Below, in pieces: positions 37,538-53,303 of a DNA stretch of 64,000 nucleotides. Below the pieces are notes generated by a model. That model saw only the letters and a program-made list of their open reading frames with translations. It searched no databases and was not told the DNA's origin. The DNA lies in contig NZ_RCST01000001.1 in the NCBI RefSeq assembly GCF_013141865.1, positions 1,860,001-1,924,000 of the forward strand, given 5' to 3'. The position numbers and the translations under genes are program-made. The stretch comes from Methylomonas sp. ZR1. Its GTDB lineage: Bacteria > Pseudomonadota > Gammaproteobacteria > Methylococcales > Methylomonadaceae. Position 1 is the stretch's first letter, and each line of letters opens with the position of its first letter.

Positions 37538-40500
37538 CTACAATGACCTGATGTTTTCAGAGGCGTAATAACGCGCGATGCCTTCCCGAACGTCGTTGCG
37601 TAATTCATCGTCGTCCCAAGGCTTTTTGTGGAATTTGTATATTTCGCCTTTGTTAACGGCCTCAGTAATAGTGTTTAAATCGGCATAGCCGGAAATAATC
37701 ATTCGCACCGTCCGCGGATGCATGATTTTAACGCGCGACAAAAACTCCGTACCGGTCATTTCCGGCATACGTTGATCGCAAATAATCACCATAACCGGAT
37801 GATTGGCCAACAACTCCAGTGCTTCTTGGCCACTGCCGGCCGTCAAAATTTCATAATCGTCCCGCCACAAGCAGCGCTTCAGCGCCGACATGATATACGG
37901 TTCGTCGTCCACAATAAGAACCTGCGGTTTTTGTTCATCCGAAGGTAAACGCAGCAGGGTTCCGGCCTGCAACAACTGCCGAATCTCAGCACTGGGCAAC
38001 GGCCGACTGAAATAATAACCCTGTATCTGATCGCAACGCAGCCTTCTCAGGTAACTGGTTTGCCCCTGGCTTTCCACCCCTTCTGCGATGACGGCTAGGC
38101 CCAAGCTGTGCGCCATGGCGATAGTGGCTTGCACAATCACCGCATCGTTCGAATCGGTGACCACATTGTCGATAAAGCTTTTGTCTATCTTGAGCTTGTC
38201 CACCGAGAATTGTTTGAGGTAGGAAAGCGACGAATAGCCGGTGCCGAAATCGTCAATCGACAGCTGAATGCTGAGGTCCTTCAGCTGTTTCAGCAGCGTC
38301 AGGGTCTCGCTTACATTGGTCATCAACAAACTTTCGGTGAGTTCCAATTCAATATAACGGGCCGGCAAATCGGTGTCAGCAAATAACTGCTTTAGCAAAT
38401 CGACCAAGCTACCCGCCTGCATTTGTATGGCAGAGACGTTCACAGCAACGGTAAAGCCTTCAGGGATTAGCCCGGCATCTCGCCATTCCTTGGCTTGCGA
38501 TACGGCGCGTTTGAGAATCCAATCCCCCAAAGGCACGATCAAGCCGGATTCTTCCGCCAAAGGGATAAATTTATTCGGCGGCATAAAACCTTGCACTGGG
38601 TGGTTCCAGCGTACCAAGGCTTCCAGGCCAATGATTTTTCCGCTGGCAAGATCGACCTGAGGCTGGTAATGAAGCTCAAATTGTTCACGCTCGATAGCGT
38701 GGCGCATGTCGTTGGTTAGTGCGATTCTGGCCAGTAACCGCTCATTCATGTCTTGCTTGAAGAAACGAAAACTGGACACCTTGTCGGCTTTGGCGTGATT
38801 TAAAGCAATCCCGGCGCGTTGCACCAACTCGCTGGCCGTTTTCGCATCTGAAGGATAAAAACTGATACCGATCTTGGCTTCCAGATGAATTTCATGCTGG
38901 GCCAGCACCACCGATTCCGTCACAGCCGCCCGCAGGGCTTCAGCAAATTGTTCGGCTGCCGATGGGCTATCGATATCCGAACAGGCAATATTAAAATTGT
39001 CCTTGGCCATCCGGGTGACGAGGCCCTCGCTGCCGGCAGCCTTGACCAAGCGGTTGGCAATGATTTTCAGCGTTTGATCGCCGATTTCGTAACCGTAGGT
39101 GTCATCAATCGTATGGAAATTTTCAATATCCAAACGCAATACGGCAATATCGTGCTGCTGATGCTCGGCTTGCGCGATGGCGGCGGCCAGCAAATCTTCG
39201 AAGAAAAATTGATTTGGCAAACCGGTAACCGGATCGTACCGCGATAATTGCACGATGCGCTCCTGCATTTGCCGAGTTTCCGTCATATCGTTAATGATGG
39301 CCACAAATAACGGGGGTTGGTCATCGATTAATTCCAGATGAACTTCAACCGGGTACTCGCTACCGTCTTTACGCCGGTGTATCGTTGAGAAATCGCAACG
39401 GCTCTTGCTACCCGCCCGCAAAGGCGCGCACAGCTGTTCAAAGGCCTCCTCATTTAGCTCAGGGTTAATATCCAACGGCGTCATCCGTTCAAGCTCTTGC
39501 GTTGAATAACCCAGATTGTCCCGCCCGCCCTGGTTTACATCAATAAACCGCAGGGTCTGGCTATCGAAAATATGGATTTCATTCGTGGAACGCGCCAACA
39601 CCTGGCTGAAACGGGCGGCTTTTTTTTCGACGCGCTGGCGTTGGACAATGCGCCACAGGGCGTTCGAGATGAGCTGAACGGTTTCCACATCCAGCTCGGT
39701 ATAGTCGGTCGCTTTGTTCGCCACACCGGTTAGCATGACCACTTTGCCGTTCTCGATCACCGGCACGGAAATCAGCCGACGCAATTCAGGCTGCGCATCG
39801 GAAAAACCAGCAGCAGGAAGCCGGGGAAAGGCTTCTGTATTGGCGGTTACCACCAACTCTTTAGGGAGATGGGCCGGGATATTATTGAAAACCGCCGGTT
39901 GGCGGTTTTTGACGGACTCACCCAAGATACCGGCTTGGCTGAGAAGAATACGGCTGTCCGCGACGGTTTTCCCGCTTGGTTCCTGCCGCGCTCGAGACTC
40001 TGCCACCGGTTCCATGCAGTCTTCGTCAGGATTGATAAAGTATACAAAGGCCACTTGACTGGCGGTCAGCTCTTCCGCCAGAAGCATGCCGCGCCGGATG
40101 AATTCCGCCTCGTTCAAGTCTTCCGACGCCTTTGGCAGTTCCAACAAAGCTTGCGCACGCCGGGCCTGTAAAATCAGCTTTTGTTCGTTCTCTATGCGCT
40201 GAGTGACATCAACGCCCACACCATCCCAAACCACGCTGCCATCGGCTTGCCGTTTTGGGCTGGACCGAAATGCAATCCAGCACTGGCGGCCGCCGGGCGG
40301 ATTGAATAACACGCTGCCTTTATAGACTTTTAATTCCCTGAGGCATTCGGCTTCCTCTTCCCGGTATTTCTGAAGCGACTCGGGCGCCATTTGCGCAAAG
40401 AACGGATTGACGTCTTCGATCAGTTGCGCGGGCTTCAGCCCGTGCAGTTTCTCCACTCCGGCGCTGATGTATTGCAGAGCCGTCCGCCCGTCCTGCCAGA

Positions 40501-41809
40501 TTCGGTAACGATACACATAGCCGTCCGGCAGATTGTCGCCCATCACCCGCAATTGATGTTCCCGCTCCCGCAAAGCCAGCTCGGCTTCGACGCGGGCGGT
40601 GATGTTATTCAGCAAACCGTCGAAGGACTCCACTTCGCCCTGCTCGTTGCGGCTTAGCCGGGTAAATTCATCAATCCATATCCAATGGCCGTCGCCGTGC
40701 AATAAGCGGTATTCCTGATGATATTCGTCCGGACCATGGGCAATGTGTTGAGCGACTTCGGCTTCGACCCGAAACCGGTCTTCGGGCGGAAGCAAATCCA
40801 GATACTTCACTTTGCCCAAGCGCAAATCCTCCGGACGATAACCCCAATCCGCGATATTGGCACTGACGTAACTCACCGGCCAATCCTCGGCGTTGCGCCA
40901 GGTTATCGCGACCACCGGAGACCGGCAGACGATGGAATCCAAGTGTTGTAACTCAGCGGTGTGCAGCTCAATCAACTGCTCGAAATGATGGTTCAAGCGG
41001 CTAAGTTCCAAATGCGTGCGTATCCGCGCCCGCACTTCGTCGATGTCAAAGGGCTTGGTGATGTAGTCGGCGGCACCAATCGAGAAGCCGCGCACTTTGT
41101 CCACCGTTTTGTCCACCACGCTGACGAATAACACCGGAATCCGGGTGCCTACGGCTGTGGCCTTGATACGTCGGCACACTTCATACCCGTCCATTTCCGG
41201 CATCAGAATGTCCAGCAGCACCACGTCGGGCGGATGGGAGCCCAGCACTATTTCCACCGCCTTGCGGCCGTTGTTGGCTACCAGGATGCGGTATTCCTCC
41301 TTTAGCGCCTCGGCCAATTCGTGGATATTCTCCGGCATATCGTCAACCAGCAGCAGTGCCGGCCGCTCCGCTCTGATCAACATCTGTTCGTTCAAGGAAA
41401 TTAGCGGCTTGCGGCGATATTGGCGCAATTCCAGTTGCGTCAGTATCCGCTGTTTCAGTAGATCGGGATTGATCGGTTTGGTGATGTAATCGGCGGCGCC
41501 CAATTTAAGGCCGGCGGCCTCGTCGGCCGATTCCGACAGGGCCGTGACGAAGATTACCGGAATATCGGCCGTCATAGGATCGGTCTTCAGCCGCCGCAAC
41601 ACTTCGTATCCGTCCATGCCCGGCATTTTGATGTCGAGCAATACTAGGTCCGGACCTGGGGTGCGTATCGCCAGTTCCAGGGCTTTTTCGCCGTTGGTCG
41701 CGGCGAGAATGGCGTAGTCTTCGCGCAGAATGCTCAATAAAGCATGCAGATTTTCGTTGACGTCATCGACGATCAAAATACTCGGTTTGCTGTTATTCGT
41801 CTGGGACAT
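37538..41809 (-). CDS. Giant response regulator: REC-REC-PAS-PAS-GAF-PAS-GGDEF-EAL-REC
   Basis: 1423 residues. Receiver 1 (about 8-125) has [21 protein letters not shown] and DYITKP; receiver 2 (about 150-270) has [10 protein letters not shown] and [22 protein letters not shown] regions follow (about 300-420 and 430-545), a GAF-like domain (about 565-715), then another PAS (about 730-850). The GGDEF domain (about 870-1030) is degenerate: where RxGGDEF is expected it reads [10 protein letters not shown]. The EAL domain (about 1040-1285) keeps [33 protein letters not shown] and IAEGVE, so cyclic-di-GMP hydrolysis is likely. A final RpfG-like receiver closes the protein. It lies eight bases after the hybrid kinase stop and is its probable partner. 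Confidence 0.88.
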   Translation of the reverse strand: MSQTNNSKPSILIVDDVNENLHALLSILREDYAILAATNGEKALELAIRTPGPDLVLLDIKMPGMDGYEVLRRLKTDPMTADIPVIFVTALSESADEAAGLKLGAADYITKPINPDLLKQRILTQLELRQYRRKPLISLNEQMLIRAERPALLLVDDMPENIHELAEALKEEYRILVANNGRKAVEIVLGSHPPDVVLLDILMPEMDGYEVCRRIKATAVGTRIPVLFVSVVDKTVDKVRGFSIGAADYITKPFDIDEVRARIRTHLELSRLNHHFEQLIELHTAELQHLDSIVCRSPVVAITWRNAEDWPVSYVSANIADWGYRPEDLRLGKVKYLDLLPPEDRFRVEAEVAQHIAHGPDEYHQEYRLLHGDGHWIWIDEFTRLSRNEQGEVESFDGLLNNITARVEAELALREREHQLRVMGDNLPDGYVYRYRIWQDGRTALQYISAGVEKLHGLKPAQLIEDVNPFFAQMAPESLQKYREEEAECLRELKVYKGSVLFNPPGGRQCWIAFRSSPKRQADGSVVWDGVGVDVTQRIENEQKLILQARRAQALLELPKASEDLNEAEFIRRGMLLAEELTASQVAFVYFINPDEDCMEPVAESRARQEPSGKTVADSRILLSQAGILGESVKNRQPAVFNNIPAHLPKELVVTANTEAFPRLPAAGFSDAQPELRRLISVPVIENGKVVMLTGVANKATDYTELDVETVQLISNALWRIVQRQRVEKKAARFSQVLARSTNEIHIFDSQTLRFIDVNQGGRDNLGYSTQELERMTPLDINPELNEEAFEQLCAPLRAGSKSRCDFSTIHRRKDGSEYPVEVHLELIDDQPPLFVAIINDMTETRQMQERIVQLSRYDPVTGLPNQFFFEDLLAAAIAQAEHQQHDIAVLRLDIENFHTIDDTYGYEIGDQTLKIIANRLVKAAGSEGLVTRMAKDNFNIACSDIDSPSAAEQFAEALRAAVTESVVLAQHEIHLEAKIGISFYPSDAKTASELVQRAGIALNHAKADKVSSFRFFKQDMNERLLARIALTNDMRHAIEREQFELHYQPQVDLASGKIIGLEALVRWNHPVQGFMPPNKFIPLAEESGLIVPLGDWILKRAVSQAKEWRDAGLIPEGFTVAVNVSAIQMQAGSLVDLLKQLFADTDLPARYIELELTESLLMTNVSETLTLLKQLKDLSIQLSIDDFGTGYSSLSYLKQFSVDKLKIDKSFIDNVVTDSNDAVIVQATIAMAHSLGLAVIAEGVESQGQTSYLRRLRCDQIQGYYFSRPLPSAEIRQLLQAGTLLRLPSDEQKPQVLIVDDEPYIMSALKRCLWRDDYEILTAGSGQEALELLANHPVMVIICDQRMPEMTGTEFLSRVKIMHPRTVRMIISGYADLNTITEAVNKGEIYKFHKKPWDDDELRNDVREGIARYYASENIRSL

Positions 41810-41816
41810 GTTAATC

Positions 41817-46898
<5,082 letters not shown>

Positions 46899-47013
46899 AA
46901 ACCCTCCTCGTGCTGAGAGTATAGCGACTGCCTGGGGGATTTCTAATTTAAATAGCCCGGCTACTTATTGGCGGGGTTCTTAAATGTCGTCGCACCCGCG
47001 CCGGCGGGAGTGT

Positions 47014-48522
47014 TTATTTATAAGTAGGCTTACCATCGCCAAAGGCGTTTAAAGACACTTCAAAGTAGAAGAAATTGCTCGGCTCGCTGGTATAAGAGCC
47101 CTGCCCGCCTTGCGATACGCCTACGGCTCTGGCTTCGGTGAAGTCGCCAGGGGTAAATCGTGCATAGCTCATGCTCCAATCCACATAGGCATTGAGTTTA
47201 TGGCGCAGGCGAATATCAAATTCGTGTCCCAGGAAAGTCCCGCTGCGGCCCGTGGTGTCGCGCAAGCCGGCCCGGTTCCAGCCACCGGCCGCACTTTCCT
47301 CCCAGTAAGCGTTGTAGCCGGTATCGATACGCACGTCTTTGTAGGGCGAAAACTCCAGTCTGGCCTTCGGCGCGATGATATTGTCCCAGGAGAAATAATC
47401 ATTCCGCGACCAGGGTTGGTTAAAGCCGTAGAAGGCATCAAAGCGTTGGTTGATATTGTCGCCGGCGTTTTTATCGCCCGTGCCGTAGCCGTAATAGAGA
47501 CTGGCGCGGGGTTTCCAATCGTGATCGAAGCTGTAACCTAATTCCAAAGAGTAGGCCAAGGCGTCGTGCTGGCGTAAGGTCTCCCGCGTCCCGGACAAGG
47601 AACCGAAGCGTCCGAATTGCTTGTTGATGTCGGCATCGAAATCAAAGCCGCCGCCGAAAAAGCCATAAGCCCTAAGACCCGGCGCATAAATATCCATACT
47701 GGCCTTGCGATTGGCTGCCACCCGGTTGGCGGGATCACCGTCGGTTTTGCGACCCAGGAAATAAGGCTGGATGGTGACAAACTCGGACCATTGTTTCAGG
47801 CTGAGTACGGCACCGTAGATCCAGGTGTCTTCATCCGGTTGGTCGAATTCGTATTTGTAGCGCTCCACCGGTTGCAAGGCAAAAGTATCCAAATCCCAGT
47901 CATTCTGTTTCTTGCCGAAGTGTACTCGATAACCTTCGAAGTTGTTGGTGGTATTACGGAACTCGTTGTTACCAATCAAACGCCTATCCAGCAATTCCAA
48001 GTGCATACGGCCGGCACGAATGCTGAGGGGCCGGTTATGGCCTAAGGCATTGGCGAAATACAACTCACCATAGCCCTGGATCATCTCAAACTCGTTCACA
48101 TCGGCATCGGTTTTGGGGTACAAACCGTTATAACTGCGCGCATCCTCCATTTCGACTGCAAAGCGTAACGGATCGAGGATTTCTTTGATGCCGACGTAGG
48201 CGCGGGTCCTGAGCAGCCACAGGTTATCGGCATCGGGCCGCCACTCTGAGGTGCCCGAGCGTTGCGGCCTAAAGTCGTTTTCGCGGTATTCGTAGCGGGT
48301 CCGAAAATCCAGCCCGACATCCAGCCATTTCACATCGCGAAATTGCTCGAACTGGGTTTTACTCAAATTGCGCACGTACAAAGGCGGATCGGTTGGCGCA
48401 GGTTCGACGCGATAGCCTTTGGTCGGGACATAATAATCTTCGGCGTTGACCAGGGCCGGCCAAGCCAGCAACAAGCCAAGTGCACCTGCTGCCCGTACTG
48501 TATAAATTAAAGGTCGTTTCAT
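47014..48522 (-). CDS. Alginate-export (AlgE)-family outer-membrane porin
   Basis: 502 residues. A signal peptide (cleavage after VNA, about residue 27) precedes a long beta-barrel. WLDVGLDFRTRYEYRENDFR near residue 66, LRTRAYVGIKEILDPLRFAVE near residue 103 and RAGRMHLELLDRRLIGNNEFR near residue 168 match the Alginate_exp (PF13372) signature, in which RxGR and the RLIGxxxF segment are conserved. Members export alginate or, more often, act as channels of unknown substrate. No alginate polymerase genes are nearby. The terminal residues YK depart from the usual aromatic end. Confidence 0.82.
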   Translation of the reverse strand: MKRPLIYTVRAAGALGLLLAWPALVNAEDYYVPTKGYRVEPAPTDPPLYVRNLSKTQFEQFRDVKWLDVGLDFRTRYEYRENDFRPQRSGTSEWRPDADNLWLLRTRAYVGIKEILDPLRFAVEMEDARSYNGLYPKTDADVNEFEMIQGYGELYFANALGHNRPLSIRAGRMHLELLDRRLIGNNEFRNTTNNFEGYRVHFGKKQNDWDLDTFALQPVERYKYEFDQPDEDTWIYGAVLSLKQWSEFVTIQPYFLGRKTDGDPANRVAANRKASMDIYAPGLRAYGFFGGGFDFDADINKQFGRFGSLSGTRETLRQHDALAYSLELGYSFDHDWKPRASLYYGYGTGDKNAGDNINQRFDAFYGFNQPWSRNDYFSWDNIIAPKARLEFSPYKDVRIDTGYNAYWEESAAGGWNRAGLRDTTGRSGTFLGHEFDIRLRHKLNAYVDWSMSYARFTPGDFTEARAVGVSQGGQGSYTSEPSNFFYFEVSLNAFGDGKPTYK

Positions 48523-48641
48523 GTGGGTAACTGTGGGTTTAGAGTAGTTAATGGCCGGTACACAAAAAGATTCTGCTCATCTCGCCGTCCTTGGGCTGAG
48601 TGGCAACAAGCGAACAACTATTTAGCGGCGTTAGCCTTAGT

Positions 48642-48842
48642 CTAGTTGGAACCCGCTAATGCAGAATCTTTTTGCTGGCCCAGCCGAAAACGTTCGCGCT
48701 TGTCGATCTGGACGATGCGGCCGTCGTGAATCACGACTTCAACCGAGCCAAACCGAATATCCTGCACAATCGTCGCGATTTGCAATGCAATCTCCTTGTT
48801 ATCGCCTTGCTTCAATGCATGGCCGTTAAGTTCAATCGCCAT
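48642..48842 (-). CDS. YezD family small protein (DUF2292)
   Basis: 66 residues from the ATG at 48842, which has a near-perfect AGGAGG site seven bases upstream; longer versions add an unrelated N-terminus with no ribosome site. IATIVQDIRFGSVEVVIHDG followed by RIVQIDKRERFR is the signature of the YezD/DUF2292 family, short proteins often encoded beside sulfate and cysteine assimilation genes. It is transcribed divergently from cysT across a shared 310-base region, which suggests common control by CysB. Biochemical role unknown; a regulator or adaptor in sulfur metabolism is guessed from neighbourhood. Confidence 0.8.
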   Translation of the reverse strand: MAIELNGHALKQGDNKEIALQIATIVQDIRFGSVEVVIHDGRIVQIDKRERFRLGQQKDSALAGSN

Positions 48843-49152
48843 ATAGCCTCCTGAGGTATGGTGGGTTATCGTGGTTTGATGAATCCTTGTCTTGGCAGCA
48901 TTAGCGCCAATGACCGTGGGACAAATGGTAAGAAAACCACAAAGCGATTGAAAACGATATAAACAGAAATATATATCTGTTAATTGGATATATAACATGG
49001 CGAATATTTACCCTCCCATCCTGGCCGCAATAGCCAAAATTCGCCCGATTGTTATCTAAATAAAAGATTATCAATTCAATTTATATCATTTCCGTTGGCA
49101 TTTAAGTTTCTCTATCCTGTCAGCACCTACTGACTGTTTCCAGAGAAACACC
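48843..49152. other. Divergent regulatory region yezD/cysT
   Basis: 310 bases without a gene. The central and right parts are very AT-rich (for example GTTATATATCCAATTAACAG read on the minus strand near 48980, and AAAAGATTATCAATTCAATT near 49062-49081), as expected for CysB-binding DNA, which has a poorly defined AT-rich consensus. A cytosine-poor TTGGCATTTAAG lies near 49098. I cannot fix exact promoter elements. Confidence 0.4.
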
Positions 49153-49980
49153 ATGACTCAAAGCAACATCATGCCGGGCTTTCGACCGGCACTGGCCTAC
49201 ACCTTGTTCTACCTTGGACTGGTGGTACTGATCCCCTTGAGCACCCTGGTATTTAAGAGCTTGCAACTGGGTTGGGGCGAGTATGTGGACATCATTAGCA
49301 ATAATCGAGTGGTATCGTCGTTCCGGGTCAGTTTCGGTACCTCTCTGATAGCCGCCTTGGTGGCCGGCCTGTTTGGTTTTGTGATTGCCTGGGTGTTGGT
49401 GCGTTATCCCTTTCCCGGCAAACGCTTCTTGGACGCTTTAATCGATCTACCCTTTGCCTTACCGACGGCGGTGGCCGGCGTCATATTAGCGACCATTTTT
49501 CAGCCCAGCGGCCTGCTGGGTAAATGGTTGATGAGCTCATTGGGCGTGCAAGTAGCTTATAAGCCGCTGGGCATAGTGGTGGCATTGATTTTTATCGGCA
49601 TTCCTTTTGTGGTGCGGACCATCGAGCCGGTATTGCAGGAATTTGATACCACGATGGAAGAAGCGGCCTCCAGTCTGGGCGCTACTCGCTTACAAGTGTT
49701 TGCCCAGGTGATCTTTCCCAACATTTTTCCGGCACTGTTAACCGGCGTATCGCTGGCGTTTGCCCGCGGGGTGGGAGAGTACGGTTCGGTGATTTTTATC
49801 GCCGGCAATCTGCCTTATATCTCGGAAATCGTCCCGTTATTGATCATCACCAAACTGGAGCAGTACCAATATGCCGGGGCGACGGCGATTGCACTGACGA
49901 TGCTGCTAGTGTCGTTTTTGTTGCTACTGATCGTTAATTTATTGCAGCTCTGGGCGCGCCGCCGCTCCGGGCAAATTTAG
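49153..49980 (+). CDS. cysT: Sulfate/thiosulfate ABC transporter permease CysT
   Basis: 275 residues with six helices, the standard length for CysT (CysU). The EAA loop is [31 protein letters not shown] near residue 172-202 (EAA---G motif). [22 protein letters not shown] near residue 209 is a highly conserved CysT signature. It imports sulfate or thiosulfate with CysW and CysA. The start follows CCAGAGAAACACC. No periplasmic sulfate-binding protein (Sbp/CysP) gene is present in the window, so that subunit must be encoded elsewhere. Confidence 0.95.
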   Translation: MTQSNIMPGFRPALAYTLFYLGLVVLIPLSTLVFKSLQLGWGEYVDIISNNRVVSSFRVSFGTSLIAALVAGLFGFVIAWVLVRYPFPGKRFLDALIDLPFALPTAVAGVILATIFQPSGLLGKWLMSSLGVQVAYKPLGIVVALIFIGIPFVVRTIEPVLQEFDTTMEEAASSLGATRLQVFAQVIFPNIFPALLTGVSLAFARGVGEYGSVIFIAGNLPYISEIVPLLIITKLEQYQYAGATAIALTMLLVSFLLLLIVNLLQLWARRRSGQI

Positions 49981-49988
49981 GAGACATC

Positions 49989-50852
49989 ATGCACGCCAAT
50001 GTTCATGTGATTAGCGACGCCACCGGCCAAGCACACTTCAAAGCGCTACACGACCCGTTTTGGGTGCGCTGGGGCCTGGTCGGCATCGCGGTAGGTTTTA
50101 TTGTGTTGTTTCTCTGCGTCCCGCTGGGTTTGGTGTTGTATCAGGCCTTCTCCAAAGGTTGGCAAGCCTATTGGACAGCGCTGGCGCAACCGGATGCCAT
50201 CGCCGCGATGCAACTGACCTTGCTGGTGGCATTGATAACGGTTCCGCTGAATACCGTATTCGGCGTCGCCGCCGCCTGGGCCATCACCCGTTTTGAGTTT
50301 TGGGGCAAAAGCTTATTGACCACCTTGATCGATTTGCCATTCTCGGTATCGCCGGTTATTTCGGGCCTGATTTTTGTTCTGATGTTCGGCGCTCAAGGCT
50401 GGTTCGGACATTGGTTTTCCGAGCATGACATTAAAGTGATATTCGCGGTACCCGGCATCGTGCTCGCAACCATCTTTATCACCTTTCCTTTTGTGGCGCG
50501 CGAACTGATTCCGCTGATGCAGGAAATGGGCAACGAGGAGGAAGAAGCGGCGCTATCGCTAGGTGCCAGCGGCTGGCAGACATTTTTTAAAGTGACTTTA
50601 CCCAATATCAAATGGGCTTTGCTGTACGGCGTGTTGCTGTGCAACGCCCGGGCGATGGGCGAATTCGGCGCGGTGTCCGTGGTATCCGGACATATTCGCG
50701 GCGTGACCAATACCCTGCCCTTGCATGTGGAAGTCAGTTACAACGATTACGACGTGATCGGCGCTTTTTCCAGCGCCTCGATATTAGCCTGTCTGGCCAT
50801 CGTTACGCTGGTTTTGAAAAGCGTTTTGGAATGGAAGCAGGCCAGAGCCTAA
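49989..50852 (+). CDS. cysW: Sulfate/thiosulfate ABC transporter permease CysW
   Basis: 287 residues, six helices. [20 protein letters not shown] near residue 178 is the EAA loop, and [20 protein letters not shown] near residue 218 is the conserved CysW segment. It forms the membrane heterodimer with CysT. It begins eight bases after the CysT stop with an AGGAG site overlapping the gap (TTTAGGAGACATCATG). Nothing unusual. Confidence 0.95.
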   Translation: MHANVHVISDATGQAHFKALHDPFWVRWGLVGIAVGFIVLFLCVPLGLVLYQAFSKGWQAYWTALAQPDAIAAMQLTLLVALITVPLNTVFGVAAAWAITRFEFWGKSLLTTLIDLPFSVSPVISGLIFVLMFGAQGWFGHWFSEHDIKVIFAVPGIVLATIFITFPFVARELIPLMQEMGNEEEEAALSLGASGWQTFFKVTLPNIKWALLYGVLLCNARAMGEFGAVSVVSGHIRGVTNTLPLHVEVSYNDYDVIGAFSSASILACLAIVTLVLKSVLEWKQARA

Positions 50853-50908
50853 AGACGAAAATACGCCGACATTCTGAGGCGTTTAACATCCGGTATTGAG
50901 ATAAAAAC

Positions 50909-51952
50909 ATGAGTATTCTGCTAAACAACATCAGCAAAAACTTCGGCAAATTTGCCGCCTTGTACGACGTCAACCTGGAAATTCCGGAAGGCGAGCTGGT
51001 AGCTCTGCTGGGCCCCTCCGGTTGCGGCAAGACCACCCTGCTCAGAATCATCGCCGGCCTGGAAACCCCGGATTTCGGCCGGGTACTGCTCAGCGGCGAA
51101 GACAAGACCGAGCAACATGTCAGCCGGCGCGGGATTGGTTTTGTGTTTCAACATTACGCCTTGTTCCGGCATATGACGGTGTTCGACAACATCGCCTTCG
51201 GTTTGCGGGTCAAGCCGCGCAAGGAACGGCCTACCGAAGCCTTTATCAGCAAAAAAGTGCACTCTTTGTTGGAGTTGGTACAACTGGATTGGCTGGCCGA
51301 CCGCTTCCCGGATCAATTATCAGGCGGCCAAAGGCAGCGGATAGCTTTAGCTAGAGCCCTGGCCGTAGAACCCAGCGTATTGTTGCTGGACGAACCGTTC
51401 GGCGCGTTGGACGCCAGCGTGCGCAAAGATCTGCGGCAATGGCTGCGCAATCTGCATCAGGAATTGCATGTCACCAGTATTTTTGTGACCCACGATCAGG
51501 AAGAAGCCATGGAAGTCGCCAGCCAAGTCGTCGTATTGAATCAAGGCCGCATCGAGCAACAAGGCGCCCCGGCCGATATTTACGATCATCCGGCCAATGC
51601 CTTTGTTTCCAAATTCATCGGGCAAACCAACGTCTTCGATCTATCGGAAACCGAAAGCAACTGGCTGCAACGCGCAGGGATTCTGGCGGAAAAACCGCAA
51701 GGCATCTTCGCACACGTCCGCCCGCATCATATCGACATCGTCAAAGCCGAAGAAGCCTCCGGTTCGCCGGTAACTTTGAAAGACTGGCAACATCTGGGCG
51801 CGACGATACGCATCGAACTGTTCAATCCGCAACATAACGGTTCCGGTGCGACGCTGTTTGCGGAGATGCCCAACGAACGCTTCAAACAACTGAATTTAAA
51901 CAAGGGCGACCGCGTGGCGGTGCATATCAAACAAGCGCATTGGTTTAATTGA
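50909..51952 (+). CDS. cysA: Sulfate/thiosulfate import ATPase CysA
   Basis: 347 residues. The ATPase domain has [18 protein letters not shown] (Walker A, near residue 35), [21 protein letters not shown] (Q-loop), [16 protein letters not shown] (signature, near residue 135), [12 protein letters not shown] (Walker B) and [11 protein letters not shown] (H-loop). A C-terminal TOBE-like regulatory part (about 240-347) contains [10 protein letters not shown]. This is a complete CysA. It lies 56 bases after cysW. Confidence 0.95.
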   Translation: MSILLNNISKNFGKFAALYDVNLEIPEGELVALLGPSGCGKTTLLRIIAGLETPDFGRVLLSGEDKTEQHVSRRGIGFVFQHYALFRHMTVFDNIAFGLRVKPRKERPTEAFISKKVHSLLELVQLDWLADRFPDQLSGGQRQRIALARALAVEPSVLLLDEPFGALDASVRKDLRQWLRNLHQELHVTSIFVTHDQEEAMEVASQVVVLNQGRIEQQGAPADIYDHPANAFVSKFIGQTNVFDLSETESNWLQRAGILAEKPQGIFAHVRPHHIDIVKAEEASGSPVTLKDWQHLGATIRIELFNPQHNGSGATLFAEMPNERFKQLNLNKGDRVAVHIKQAHWFN

Positions 51953-52059
51953 CAGCACCCCTCATAGTTCGGGCTATGCCAAACATAGCCCGGTACCGGC
52001 ATTTGTACCCGGTTCGCGATTGTTGCCCATCGCTCAAATCACCCCATGGAAAGACCGAT

Positions 52060-52962
52060 ATGAATCTAAATCAGCTTGAATTATTGCGCGTCCTGAAGGA
52101 CACCCAGTTCAACCAATCCAAAGCCGCGGAAATCATGCATGTCGTGCAGTCGGCCGCCAGCCGACAGTTACAATTATTGGAGGAGGAATTGGGCTCGCCG
52201 CTCTACGAACGCCACGGCAAAAAACTGCTGGGCCTGACACCGCTGGGCGAGCAGGTGATGGAACAGGTAGACAGGATCAATCAAGCCAAAAAGAACATCC
52301 TGTCGATAGCCGACGACTTTCGCGAAAATCGCAACGGCGCCTTGCATATCGCCACCACCCATACTCAAGCCAAGTACTTGCTACCGGAACCGGTGCAAAA
52401 ATTCCGGGAGAAATATCCGGGCATCACCATTTACATGGTGCAATCGTCACCACAAGAATTAATAGAGCAGCTCCATCAGCATCGGGCCGATATTGCCATC
52501 TGCACCGAAAAGCTGGACGAGGACGAGAAGCTGGTCGTCAAATCCTGCTATGAATGGCAACACATCGCCGTGGTGCCGCGCCATCACCCCTTGGCGCAAG
52601 GCGATGTGACGCTGGGCCGGCTGGCCGCATTTCCGATTTTGACTTACTCGCAAGGCTATACCGGCCGTTCGACCATCGAAAAAGCCTTTAAGAACGCGGG
52701 TAAGGAACTGGACATCACCCTGTCCGCCGCCGATTCCGACATCATCAAAACCTATGTCAGATTGGGTTTGGGCGTGGGGATTATCGCCGGTACGTCTTAC
52801 GAAGCGCGCAACGACAATGATTTGGTCGCCAGGGATTTATCGCACCTGATCCCACGCTCGATGACGAAAATCGCCTATTTGAAGCAATTATATCTACCCA
52901 CTTATTTGCAATATTTCATTAACGAGCTGCTTGCCAAAGCCGCCAAGGAGCATGAATATTAA
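52060..52962 (+). CDS. cysB: LysR-type regulator CysB
   Basis: About 300 residues from the ATG at 52060. MNLNQLELLRVLKDTQFNQSK is followed by the helix-turn-helix HVVQSAASRQLQLLEEELGSPL and YERHGKKLLGLTPLGEQV, characteristic of CysB/Cbl. The effector domain holds TTHTQAKYLLPEPVQKF near residue 100 and YSQGYTGRSTIEKAF near residue 200, segments that bind O-acetylserine or sulfate in CysB. It should activate sulfate uptake and cysteine synthesis genes when sulfur is scarce. A longer frame upstream (from 51949) adds unrelated sequence and is rejected. It is placed inside the regulon it likely controls. Confidence 0.93.
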   Translation: MNLNQLELLRVLKDTQFNQSKAAEIMHVVQSAASRQLQLLEEELGSPLYERHGKKLLGLTPLGEQVMEQVDRINQAKKNILSIADDFRENRNGALHIATTHTQAKYLLPEPVQKFREKYPGITIYMVQSSPQELIEQLHQHRADIAICTEKLDEDEKLVVKSCYEWQHIAVVPRHHPLAQGDVTLGRLAAFPILTYSQGYTGRSTIEKAFKNAGKELDITLSAADSDIIKTYVRLGLGVGIIAGTSYEARNDNDLVARDLSHLIPRSMTKIAYLKQLYLPTYLQYFINELLAKAAKEHEY

Positions 52963-53167
52963 AATCCGGCACGAATTTCGGTTTTGATTTCGCTATTTAT
53001 CATAAGAACCGCCGTAAAAAATTCGACTTTGCGATCCTTCACGCAAAAACAAAGACTTACAAACCGCCCAACCACCGCCGCAAGCTCCTTGCACCGAGGT
53101 AAATCATATTTTTAGATTTATATATCTCAAATAGGCATTACAGATAACCGAACCAATCGAACCTGTA

Positions 53168-53197
53168 TTGACAGCCTTCGTTTAAACCAAGTACTTT
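53168..53197 (+). promoter_or_regulatory. Sigma-70 promoter upstream of cysK
   Basis: TTGACA (perfect -35, 53168-53173), an 18-base spacer and TACTTT (53192-53197) as -10. Transcription would begin near 53203-53205, only about 20 bases before the terminator hairpin. An AT-rich tract lies 40-60 bases upstream, as expected for CysB activation. Confidence 0.6.
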
Positions 53198-53225
53198 AAA
53201 AAAAATCGCTGACCGGACCACCGGA

Positions 53226-53269
53226 AGCCAGTACGCCTGAATTGATAAGCAGGCTGCTGGCTTTTTTTT
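53226..53269 (+). terminator. Intrinsic terminator in the cysK leader
   Basis: AGCCAG (53226-53231) pairs with CTGGCT (53257-53262), and GCCTG (53235-53239) with CAGGC (53250-53254), around an AATTGATAAG loop. The stem is followed by a run of seven more T (53263-53269). It sits after the promoter and before cysK, so it must be read through for the encapsulin operon to be expressed from that promoter; otherwise a transcript of about 65 bases results. Confidence 0.8.
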
Positions 53270-53303
53270 GGCCCGCAGAAAACCGACAGGGAGTAATACC
53301 GTC

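Larger units (their letters stand above)
52963..53303. other. Leader and promoter region before cysK
   Basis: 341 bases without a gene. The left part is unremarkable. Around 53105-53130 is AT-rich (ATATTTTTAGATTTATATAT), a candidate CysB site, followed by a sigma-70 promoter (53168-53197) and a strong terminator (53226-53269) that ends 34 bases before the cysK ATG. Confidence 0.55.

Noticed and set aside
38885..39247. Active diguanylate cyclase in the giant response regulator
   Set aside because: The signature loop reads MAKDNF instead of GGDEF, so catalysis is unlikely.
51949..52059. Upstream start for cysB overlapping cysA
   Set aside because: The added residues are not CysB-like and the canonical CysB N-terminus starts at 52060.
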